A stretch of DNA of 17,821 nucleotides, from assembly GCA_902476765.1 (NCBI GenBank), contig CABSEJ010000056.1:1-17821 (forward strand), written 5' to 3'. The first letter of the stretch is position 1, and each line of letters starts with the position of its first letter. The translations under genes were made by a program, and so were the position numbers. Below are positions 8,478 to 15,408 of the stretch, piece after piece. The stretch comes from an uncultured Blautia sp. GTDB lineage: Bacteria > Bacillota > Clostridia > Lachnospirales > Lachnospiraceae. The notes under the pieces were generated by a model. That model saw only the letters and a list, made by a program, of their open reading frames with translations, was not told the origin of the DNA and made no database searches.

Positions 8478-9876
8478 TTATTTATTTTCCTCTCTTCTCT
8501 TTTCCAGAATCTCACAATTTTCTTCTACCAGTGCTTTCTTTAAAGGATAGAGAAAGCCCATAATAACTGCCACCAGAAGGAAACCTGCTGCCGGAACCAC
8601 ACAGGAGATGGTAAATATCTTACTGGTAACCTCCGGATCAAAGGCTGTGGCAGTGGAATATCCGGCAATAGAAAGCAAGGCTCCTGACAATCCGCTGGAT
8701 GCCGCCTGAGAAATTTTCCTTGCAAAGGAATAACAGGAATAAGTAGTTCCGTCCTCTCTTACATGGTTCTTTACTTCAGAGTAATCAATGACATCTACAA
8801 TAAATGCCCAGCACAGCATATTAAAGGCTCCCATACCGGTATAAGCCACAATGGTGAAAATCATATATCCCCAGGCAGTTTCAGGATGGACAATCAGGCA
8901 CACAACCCAGGACAAAGCAGCAACTGCACAGCTGACGCTGCCAACCTCTTTCTTTCCGAAACGGCTTGCAAGAGGTGTAGAAAAAGATGCGATTGCAAAG
9001 GTTACCAGAGAGCAAAGGGTAGTTGACAATGCCTGAATCTCTGTGTTTCCGTAATAGTTAGGGTATACATAATTGGCCATCTGGGACATAGTCAACTGAG
9101 ACAAAAGCAGGCAGATATTAGCCAGAATCAAAGTCAGCAGAGCCTTGTTGGTCACAATATTTACAAAGAAATTATTCCGTTTACCCGCTGTTTTAAGCTG
9201 TGGGTTAATTTTCACACGCTCCGTACAACTAAAATAGCAAACCAGATAGCAGCCTACGGCCAAAGCAGAACAGATAAAGGCAATCACACTGAAGATTCCT
9301 CCATTGAGAACTCTGTTGCCTTCCTTATCTGTATAGTAGGCAAACATGGGAATCACGATTCCGATTACCATGCTGGCCACAGTAGCACCTACCGTACGAT
9401 AGGTAGACAGCTGGGTACGTTCTTTCGGCACATTAGTCAGGCCTGATGCCATAGAGCCATAAGGCACATTAACCATTGTGTAGAATACAGAGCCCCACAG
9501 CAGATAAGTGGCAAACATCCATATCACCTTAAAGGTCAGCCCCATATCCCGGAACCAGGAAGCATACATCAAAAAGCTCATTACTGCAACAGGCCCTGCC
9601 GCCCTTAATATCCATGGACGGAACTTGCCATTCTTTCCTACCTTAGCAGTATCTACCACACGTCCCATGAAAATATCGGTAAAGGCATCTACAAAGCGGG
9701 CAGCCATCATCATAATGCCGACAATATAAGCCGGCACGCCCATTACATCCGTATAAAATTTATTGATAAAAACTGGATGACAAAATAAATGTCATGTCGT
9801 TTGCTATGTCTCCAAAAGCATATCCTATTTTATCCCTCATACCAAAGGGTCTTATCTTAGATGTCATTTCTTTCAT
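8478..9876 (-). pseudogene. GPH-family sugar:cation symporter, frameshifted near N-terminus
   Basis: Membrane symporter of the glycoside-pentoside-hexuronide:cation family (MelB/XynB/YicJ type), about 12 membrane segments, expected to import the sugar handled by the neighbouring GH3 enzyme. The main frame starts only at 9743 (MGVPAYIVG, 421 residues) and contains RFVDAFTDIFMGRVVD followed by GKFRP, the family's N-terminal signature. The missing start lies upstream in another frame: ATG at 9876 behind AGGAGG encodes MKEMTSKIRPFGMRDKIGYA and continues through GDIANDMTFILSSSF before a stop. Removing one T from the T5 run (9768-9772) joins the two as SSSFINKFYTDVMGVPAYIVG, as in homologs, and gives a 465-residue protein of normal length. 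As read the gene is broken, unless the extra T is a sequencing error. The start is 10 bp after the GH3 stop, so the two form an operon. Confidence 0.85.
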
Positions 9877-9886
9877 TTCTTCCTCC

Positions 9887-11189
9887 TCAATCCTTCACCT
9901 GGCATTTGCAGGTATACACACGTTTTCCCTTCAGGTTCACCTTATCCCCTGTCATTTCTACGAAAGCTCTCAACGGAAGATTCTCTGAAGAGGTTCCCAC
10001 CATAACCTTCAGGGTTCCCGGCTCCACCACAAATTCCATATTTTCATTGTAGTATCCCAACTGGGCCGTACTCAGGCAGAAGATTATCTCCCTGCTCTCC
10101 CCTGCTTTCAGAGAAACCCGCTTGAAGCCGCAAAGCTGTTTATTAGGTCTTACCACATGTGCCTGGTCAAAGGCCGTATAAAGCTGCACTACCTCGTCTC
10201 CTTCTCTGTCCCCGGTATTGGTAACCCGGCAGCGAATCTCCATGATCTCCTACGGGTATTTCTGTGTCACAGCCTGCTTTCTTGGCCAAAAGCCCTGCTT
10301 CCTCGTAAGAATTCGCTACCTTAAAATAATTATAGGTTTTCAGTACCGCCGCACCGTCGGAGGTAAGCATTCCTTGAAATCCCATGGTATCTCTCAGCAA
10401 AGTTCTTGCGATTTTAGGGTTATCTATCACCGGAAGCCCGTCTATTTCCGCATAATTGGCCATTACCGCATCCAACCCGGCTTCCTTGTCTGCCGCCTCA
10501 AAAGGAGTTGCAAATACTTCATATAGTTCTCTGTCATTCAAACGGGTAGTTGCTGCATTTAACCCTGCCTGTGTCTCTGCGTATCCCAGAAAATGTTTGG
10601 CAATTGAGCTTACCCCTTGCTCCTGCATACCCTTCACATAGTTGATTCCCATCTGGCTGATTAAATAGGTATCCTCTCCGTATGTCTCATAAGTTCTTCC
10701 CCATCTGGGGTCTCTGCTCACATCAATAACCGGGCTCATAGCCGAAGTAATTCCCACGGCTCTGGATTCCTGCCCTATGACGGAACTCATCTCATAAGCC
10801 AGCTCAGGCTCCCAGGTAGCTCCTACATTTATCTGAGCGGGAAACAATGTGCCGCCTTCCCCCGGATAACCGCAAAGATTTTCGGACTGTAAGGCAACCG
10901 GAATTCCCAATCTTGTTTCGTTTACAAAATAATCCTGTACTTCATTTGTAATTCTGGCTATTTGCCTGGCGTCCACAATTCCAGTTAAAGAATACTGGGT
11001 AATACGTCCATGTCCGTAAGGAAAATTTTTTCTGAGCTTTTCTTTGCTCACTTTTCCGTTTTCCACAAAAGGCACCGCCAGATTGCCGCAAAGCTGAGCT
11101 GCTTTTTCTTCTAAAGTCATTCTTGCAAGTAAATCTTCCACTCTTTCCTCCACTGTTTTTGTGGAATCTTTGTAAATTTCTTTTTCCAT
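9887..11189 (-). pseudogene. GH3 family beta-glycosidase, internally deleted and frameshifted
   Basis: Remnant of a glycoside hydrolase family 3 enzyme (beta-glucosidase or beta-xylosidase; substrate not decidable). The first frame (11189-10167) gives the TIM-barrel domain: SPVIDVSRDPRWGR and ETYGEDTYL, the KHFLGYAET motif, and the probable nucleophile D278 in MLTSDGAAV. It is homologous to the family up to AKKAGCDTEIPVGD (about residue 315), then turns to nonsense (GQRRRRGSAALYGL) and stops. The second frame (10243-9887) resumes as the C-terminal fibronectin-III-like domain (RVTNTGDREGDEVVQLY, VRPNKQLCGFKRVSLKAGE). The whole GH3 C-terminal alpha/beta domain, about 300 residues that usually carry or position the acid/base, is absent. 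The join lies near 10236-10250, where ATCTCC occurs twice. No signal peptide is seen. A GAGAGGA site precedes the ATG at 11189. Confidence 0.88.
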
Positions 11190-11252
11190 TGTCCTCTCTA
11201 TTTCTTAAAACTTTTAATTAAATGGTTAAAAAAATAAGTGCGCACTATTGAT

Positions 11253-11274
11253 ATAAATATAAGCTTATATTTAT
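11253..11274. promoter_or_regulatory. Perfect 22-bp palindrome, probable operator of the GH3-symporter operon
   Basis: The half-site ATAAATATAAG is followed directly by its exact complement. It lies just downstream of the promoter at 11290-11318, at about +9 to +30 from the expected start of transcription and ~64 bp ahead of the GH3 ATG. That is a classic repressor position. The neighbouring ROK regulator is the obvious candidate to bind it, but this is inference. A second shorter palindrome, AGTGCGCACT, lies at 11237-11246. Confidence 0.6.
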
Positions 11275-11289
11275 TAAATCTTTTAAGTA

Positions 11290-11318
11290 ATTATAGCCAC
11301 TACTTCTTTTGTTTACAA
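11290..11318 (-). promoter_or_regulatory. Promoter of the GH3-symporter operon
   Basis: On the minus strand TTGTAA (11318-11313) and a perfect TATAAT (11295-11290) are 17 bp apart. Start of transcription is expected near 11283, giving a leader of about 94 nt that contains the 22-bp palindrome. The promoter lies between the ROK stop (11378) and the GH3 start, so the catabolic genes need not depend on read-through from the regulator. Confidence 0.75.
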
Positions 11319-11377
11319 TGGAAATATATACTGAAAATCTTCTTGAATTTTTATCTATTTTTCACAACAAAGCTTTT

Positions 11378-12640
11378 TTATCTCTCCAAAAACATCTGGC
11401 GTATCGCAAAAAGCCCTGCACTTTTGGCACCGCTAAAATAGTCAAAAGGAAGAAATATCATCTGAACTTCCTCCTCGTTAATGCCGAAAAACCTCTTTTT
11501 GGTTGCTGTCTGCAGCTGCCTTCGGTTTTCTTCGTTTTTCATCATGTACCCGTCCACAACCACAAATCTGGGATTCAGAAGGTTCACCACATTAGCCAAA
11601 GCCAAGCCAATATAATCAATGGCTTTTTCCAGAATTGCCCTTATCTGAGCGTCCCCTGACTGCTGCGCCTCTTCTATCAATTTCATGTCTATTTCCGACT
11701 GTCCACTCTCCTTCAAAAGCCGGGCAAGAACAATGGCTCTCCCTTTTTCCAGCTCCTTTTTGCACAATTCCAGTATGGCCTTTTCACCTGCCAGCTGGTC
11801 TAGGTTCTTTTCTCCGCCTTCTTCCATACTTAAAATAGTGTGTCCCAGCTCTCCTGCTCCTGAAGAATACAGGGAGGGGCCGTTGCCTCTGGTCATAAAA
11901 GGGCATGCGATTCCTCTGGATATATACAGATAGGCAAAAGATTCTGTCCATCTGCCCTTCTGGGCCATTTCGTATCCCACAGCCCGGATGCGCACGTTAT
12001 TGTCGATAATCACCGGCATATGCAGCAGCCCTTCCATATCCCCTGCCAGGTTTCTGCCTACCCAGTCCTTTTCTCTGTGGCTTCGTATTATCCCGTTATC
12101 CGGCTCAATAAATCCCGGAAGTCCGATTCCTACACCCAAAAGTTTTTTTTCGGGTACCTTTTCCACCATTGCCTCAATCTGTCGTGCCAATTCTTTTATC
12201 ATAGCAGAATAATCAGAGTCTCCGGGTTCACTCTCCGAACTTTCCAAAATCTCTCCCCGCAGGTTGATCAAAACCATACGAGTGGCATAAGGCCCAATAT
12301 CTACGCCCACGGCTACTGCTGCATTGGCCTTAAACTGTATGGCTACCGGCTTTCTTCCTGCATTGTTTTTCAGCTGTTCCTCGGGAACAGGAACCTCCTC
12401 CAGAATCCCTTCCTCCATCATCTCGTTTACACTGGTAGTAACCGTAGGAAGTGTCAGCCCCAGCTCTTTTGCAGCTGCAGTTCGGGTAACCGGTTCTAAG
12501 TTAAAGATAATGTCCTTTAACAATACTCGGTTTCTTCTTCTTGTTTCCAGTAAACTGCTTCCTTTTTTTGTTTCCACTTTTTCATTTGGACTCCTTTGTA
12601 TGATAAAATCATTATAACACCTCCTTTTCCCGGGGCGCAA
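11378..12640 (-). CDS. ROK-family transcriptional repressor, start uncertain or frameshifted
   Basis: DNA-binding member of the ROK (Repressor/ORF/Kinase) family, in the style of XylR and NagC, likely sensing the sugar released by the GH3 enzyme. The open frame is 420 codons from a TTG at 12640. An N-terminal winged helix-turn-helix (about residues 35-85, VTRTAAAKELGLTLPTVTTS) is followed by the sugar-kinase-like fold: VAVGVDIGPYATRM, GVGIGLPGFIEPDNG, VIIDNNVRIRAVG and GAGELGH. The usual CxCGxxGC zinc cluster after GELGH is absent (TILSMEEGGEKNLDQLAGEKA). The TTG lies inside the predicted promoter, so it is not a believable start. The best-placed ATG (12585, AAAGGAG 5 nt upstream) is one base out of frame; an extra A in the A5 (12578-12582) or A7 (12563-12569) run would restore a protein of ~402 residues. 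The in-frame GTG at 12577 is the alternative. Confidence 0.82.
   Translation of the reverse strand: MRPGKRRCYNDFIIQRSPNEKVETKKGSSLLETRRRNRVLLKDIIFNLEPVTRTAAAKELGLTLPTVTTSVNEMMEEGILEEVPVPEEQLKNNAGRKPVAIQFKANAAVAVGVDIGPYATRMVLINLRGEILESSESEPGDSDYSAMIKELARQIEAMVEKVPEKKLLGVGIGLPGFIEPDNGIIRSHREKDWVGRNLAGDMEGLLHMPVIIDNNVRIRAVGYEMAQKGRWTESFAYLYISRGIACPFMTRGNGPSLYSSGAGELGHTILSMEEGGEKNLDQLAGEKAILELCKKELEKGRAIVLARLLKESGQSEIDMKLIEEAQQSGDAQIRAILEKAIDYIGLALANVVNLLNPRFVVVDGYMMKNEENRRQLQTATKKRFFGINEEEVQMIFLPFDYFSGAKSAGLFAIRQMFLER
12578..12585 (-). other. Out-of-frame start codon and A5 run at the ROK gene start
   Basis: AAAGGAG-TCCAA-ATG places an ideal start at 12585, but this frame (MKKWKQKKEAVYWKQEE) ends after about 22 codons. 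With six As instead of five it would read MKKVETKKGSSLLETRRR and join the ROK frame. Losing one A from this run or from the A7 run at 12563-12569 would both explain it. Confidence 0.55.
12611..12640 (-). promoter_or_regulatory. Probable promoter of the ROK gene
   Basis: A perfect TATAAT (12616-12611) lies 18 bp after TTGCGC (12640-12635), with start of transcription near 12604 and a leader of about 20 nt to the ATG at 12585. The -35 matches the consensus at only three positions. An AAAAGGAGG at about 12621-12629 falls inside the spacer and would not be transcribed from this promoter. Confidence 0.5.
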
Positions 12641-12716
12641 GCTAAGGCATAACAGATATCACATAAACAACCGACTATCTGCAGGCAGGATTAGGCCGGC
12701 AGACAACTCCTACACT

Positions 12717-12775
12717 AAAAAACTGCGGGAAATCGTAGGTTTTTCTAAATAAAACCATACAGCTTCCCGCAGTTT
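12717..12775 (-). terminator. Intrinsic terminator downstream of cstA
   Basis: On the minus strand AAACTGCGGGAA (12775-12764) pairs with TTCCCGCAGTTT (12731-12720), a perfect 12-bp stem, and a run of six Ts (12722-12717) follows. The interior can pair further (GTATGGTTTT with AAAACCTAC, one bulge), giving a ~56-nt rod. It lies about 100 bp past the cstA stop and insulates the ROK gene. Nothing coding is seen in 12776-12876 or 12641-12716. Confidence 0.85.
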
Positions 12776-12876
12776 ACAATTCTTAAAGCAACGTCCCGCA
12801 GATACTTTGCCTAAAGATTCTGCTGTCTTTTATCTTTCGTATATGTTTTATATTTCATGCATAGAATTACACAATA

Positions 12877-14352
12877 TTATTTTCTGCCGGCTTTGATAGC
12901 AGCTCTTTTCTTACCGTACCAAAGTATCAAGCCTACATATACTGCTGCTGCGCATACACCGATAATATAAGCTGCTGTCCAAGGTACGTTAAATCCGATT
13001 TTTGCATTTACAATGTATGTAATTGTGACAAAAGCATACCATGCACCCGGAATCAGCGGCATCCATACGAATTTTGCTTTTCCGTTTTCAAACATCCAAA
13101 CAGAAATTCCCAGGAATGCAAACAGAGACAGTGTCTGGTTTGACCAAGCAAAGTAACGCCACAGAATATTGAATCCATTAGCGTTGGACTTAGCAAATAC
13201 CAGAATTACTGCAACCAATGCGAAAATCACTGCTGCCAGTCCCAGACGTTTTGCCTTGGAGGTCTGGTCCAGATGGAAGGACTCGGAGATAGCCAGACGC
13301 AGAGAACGAAGAGCTGTATCTCCTGATGTAATAGGAAGAACGATAACACCCAGAAGAGCAATAATTCCTCCTACAGGTCCTAATATATCTTTACATACAA
13401 CACCGATAGTAGCTGTTGCAAGGGAAGCATCTGCATTCTGAAGAGCTAAGTTGTAAACGCCCATAGCGCCTGCTGCCCAAACCATAGCGATGAAGCCTTC
13501 CAGAATCATCATGTTATAGAAAGTCATACGTCCCTGCTTCTCGCTCTTCATCGTACGGGAAATAATAGCCGTCTGTGTAGAGTGGAAACCGGAAAGAATA
13601 CCACAAGCTACTGTAATAAAGAAAATCGGAATAAAGTGATTTGCTTCAAAATAATCTCCGTAAGCAACCAGTCCGCCGTTCCAGTTATCCCAAAGCTCAA
13701 TCAGAGGATAACCCTTAGCGAATAAACCGATAAATACGCCAACTGCTGAGAATAACAGAATGGCGCCGAAAATCGGGTAAATACGGCCGATAATCTTATC
13801 AATAGGGAATACGGTTGCAATCAGATAATACACAAAAATAACGCCGTAAATAACCCAGGTAGAAACAGAAGTTGCTTTTCCGTCAAAACCGAATACCTGT
13901 GTAGCGGCAATGTCGCCAGGCGTGTAGATAAATACTGCACCTACCAAAAGAAGCAGCAGGCTGCAAAATACCTGATACAGTCCGTATACACCTTTGTTGC
14001 TGTATTTGCGTACCATCTGAGGCATCTGTGTACCGCCGTCTCTCAAACAAATCATACCGGAAAAATAATCGTGCATAGCCCCTCCGATAATATTTCCGAT
14101 AGGAATTGTGATAAAAGCAATAGGTCCAAACAGGATACCCTGAATCGGTCCAAGGATAGGGCCGGTACCTGCAATATTCAACAGGTTAATCAAGCTGTTT
14201 TTCCATTGTTTCATTGGAACATAGTCTACACCATCTTCTTTGGTATAGGCCGGTGTCTTTCTGTCGTCGGGACCGAAAACCTTTTCACAGAACTTTCCAT
14301 ACAGGGCAGCTCCCACAAATAAGATAGCCAGTCCGATGATAAATGTAATCAT
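12877..14352 (-). CDS. cstA: Carbon starvation protein A-like peptide/pyruvate transporter
   Basis: Integral membrane transporter of the CstA family; characterised members import peptides or pyruvate when preferred carbon is scarce. At 491 residues it is the short Firmicute form (E. coli CstA is 701). It begins with a membrane segment (ITFIIGLAILFVGAALYG). The conserved core LLNIAGTGPILGPIQGILFG and GNIIGGAMHDYFSGM follows at about residues 57-100, then about ten further hydrophobic segments, and a basic C-terminus (YGKKRAAIKAGRK). The segment GILSGFHSTQTAIISRTM near residue 255 is also family-typical. The ATG at 14352 follows GGGAGGAAA at good spacing. It is a single-gene unit with its own promoter (14393-14421) and terminator. 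No histidine-kinase pair that often accompanies such transporters is present next to it. Whether it takes pyruvate or peptides cannot be told. Confidence 0.92.
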   Translation of the reverse strand: MITFIIGLAILFVGAALYGKFCEKVFGPDDRKTPAYTKEDGVDYVPMKQWKNSLINLLNIAGTGPILGPIQGILFGPIAFITIPIGNIIGGAMHDYFSGMICLRDGGTQMPQMVRKYSNKGVYGLYQVFCSLLLLLVGAVFIYTPGDIAATQVFGFDGKATSVSTWVIYGVIFVYYLIATVFPIDKIIGRIYPIFGAILLFSAVGVFIGLFAKGYPLIELWDNWNGGLVAYGDYFEANHFIPIFFITVACGILSGFHSTQTAIISRTMKSEKQGRMTFYNMMILEGFIAMVWAAGAMGVYNLALQNADASLATATIGVVCKDILGPVGGIIALLGVIVLPITSGDTALRSLRLAISESFHLDQTSKAKRLGLAAVIFALVAVILVFAKSNANGFNILWRYFAWSNQTLSLFAFLGISVWMFENGKAKFVWMPLIPGAWYAFVTITYIVNAKIGFNVPWTAAYIIGVCAAAVYVGLILWYGKKRAAIKAGRK

Positions 14353-14392
14353 TTGCGTTTCCTCCCGTTCTTATGATTTTTTACACTACATT

Positions 14393-14421
14393 AGTATACC
14401 AACAAAGTATATAAAAGTAAA
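14393..14421 (-). promoter_or_regulatory. Probable cstA promoter
   Basis: TTTACT (14421-14416) and TATACT (14398-14393) on the minus strand are 17 bp apart, about 40 bp ahead of the cstA ATG. Both boxes match the consensus at four or more positions. Another TATAAT occurs further upstream near 14446 without a clear -35. I looked for a CcpA-type cre site here and saw no convincing one. Confidence 0.55.
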
Positions 14422-14535
14422 GTTTTAATGCGTAAAATTCTAAAATAATTATAAACTTTTTTTGTTTTTGATTTATTTTTATTTAATAATTAAAAAGTAA
14501 ATTACCATCCCTGTTTTGTTTACCGATGTAACAGC

Positions 14536-14561
14536 CATTATATGAAAACATTATATGAAAA
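14536..14561. repeat. 13-bp tandem direct repeat, two copies
   Basis: CATTATATGAAAA occurs twice in perfect tandem (14536-14548, 14549-14561), followed by CAT. It lies between the cstA promoter and the TetR -35 box. It could be a pair of binding sites or just replication slippage. The flanking 14400-14535 is very A+T rich and holds no gene. Confidence 0.6.
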
Positions 14562-14587
14562 CATCCCGGGTGTGAAAAAATTATCTA

Positions 14588-14616
14588 TTGACAAGATTAT
14601 TAGAAAGGCGTACTAT
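14588..14616 (+). promoter_or_regulatory. Promoter of the TetR-ABC transporter unit
   Basis: A perfect TTGACA (14588-14593) is followed after 17 bp by TACTAT (14611-14616). Start of transcription is expected near 14623, about 30 nt ahead of the TetR ATG and within the inverted repeat at 14616-14639. Confidence 0.8.
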
Positions 14617-14639
14617 AACACTGTCATATAGCAGTGTTA
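14616..14639. promoter_or_regulatory. 24-bp inverted repeat, probable TetR operator
   Basis: TAACACTG and CAGTGTTA are exact complements separated by 8 bp. The site starts at the last base of the -10 box and covers the expected start of transcription. Size, symmetry and position match the autoregulatory operators of TetR-family repressors, so the gene directly downstream is the likely binder (inference). Confidence 0.7.
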
Positions 14640-14652
14640 CACGGAGGTAATT

Positions 14653-15270
14653 ATGCAGGAACATTTGCCAGACACATTGGAAAAAATTCAAAAAGCAGCC
14701 TTGGAAGAGTTTTCCCGAAAAGGATTTCGTGGTGCCTCCCTTCGTCAGATTGTGAAGCAGGCCGGAGTAACGACAGGAGCCTTTTACGGTTATTTTTCAA
14801 GTAAAGAAGCTTTGTTTGCCTCAATTGTAGAGCCCCATGCTGCCGCTTTGATGGGTAGGTTTATGGAAACTCAGATTTCTTTTGCCGAGCTGCCGGAATC
14901 AGAACAGCCGGCCCATATGGGACAGGATTCCGGGGTTTATCTGCATTGGATGGTAGAATATATCTGCCAGCATCGGGAGCCGGTCAAACTGCTGCTCTGC
15001 TGTGCCGAGGGCACCGACTATGAACAATTTGTTCATCGCATGGTGGAGGTGGAAGTAGAATCTACTCTGCAATATATCAAGGTGCTGCACCGTCTGGGGC
15101 AGAACGTGCCGGAAGTAGACCCACAATTATGCCATATTCTTGCCAGCGGTATGTTCAGCGGCATCTTTGAAGTGGTGATTCATGACATGCCTTATGAACA
15201 GGCAATGTGTTATGTAAATCAGCTGCGGGATTTTTATACTGCCGGCTGGTTAAAGCTGATGACTCCATAA
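14653..15270 (+). CDS. TetR/AcrR-family transcriptional regulator
   Basis: Ligand-responsive DNA-binding repressor, 205 residues. The N-terminal three-helix DNA-binding domain spans about residues 8-55: IQKAALEEFSRKGFRGASLR, then QIVKQAGVTTGAFYGYFSSK, then EALFASIV. The helix-turn-helix and the YGYFSSKEALF box are typical of the family. The C-terminal ligand domain (about 60-205) is not recognised and gives no hint of the inducer; it has two adjacent cysteines in LLLCCAEG. The ATG at 14653 follows GGAGG by 5 nt. It is divergent from cstA and co-directional with two ABC exporter genes 138 bp downstream. That layout is common for efflux systems controlled by their own TetR repressor. Confidence 0.92.
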   Translation: MQEHLPDTLEKIQKAALEEFSRKGFRGASLRQIVKQAGVTTGAFYGYFSSKEALFASIVEPHAAALMGRFMETQISFAELPESEQPAHMGQDSGVYLHWMVEYICQHREPVKLLLCCAEGTDYEQFVHRMVEVEVESTLQYIKVLHRLGQNVPEVDPQLCHILASGMFSGIFEVVIHDMPYEQAMCYVNQLRDFYTAGWLKLMTP

Positions 15271-15307
15271 GCCTATGGAGCAAAGGGAGGATTCTCCCTG
15301 TTTTTTT
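15263..15307 (+). terminator. Hairpins and T7 run between TetR and ABC genes, partial terminator
   Basis: CTCCATA/TATGGAG (15263-15280) overlaps the TetR stop codon. It is followed by AGGGAG/CTCCCT (15284-15299, 4-nt loop), one G, and seven Ts (15301-15307). The stem nearest the T run is only 6 bp, so termination may be partial and allow read-through into the ABC genes. A small GTTAG/CTAAC inverted repeat follows at 15316-15331. No clear separate promoter for the ABC genes was seen. Confidence 0.55.
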
Positions 15308-15408
15308 ATCGGATAGTTAGTTTCATCTAACCGACATAAAAGATGGATAATCCCTTACTGGCTGTAAGGGATATTAACCATAAATATATTGTAGAAGGAG
15401 GTTATCTC

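Noticed and set aside
8293..8550. 85-codon plus-strand frame across the hairpin-rich gap
   Set aside because: It overlaps the 3' end of the symporter gene antisense, its residues follow the palindromes, and it lacks a ribosome binding site.
12020..12499. 159-codon plus-strand frame inside the ROK gene
   Set aside because: Antisense to the conserved ROK domain; no start signals.
15343..15408. Upstream 22-codon extension of the first ABC gene (MDNPLLAVRDINHK...)
   Set aside because: The ATG at 15409 has an ideal AAGGAGG and starts a typical N-terminus, while the upstream ATG has no ribosome binding site.
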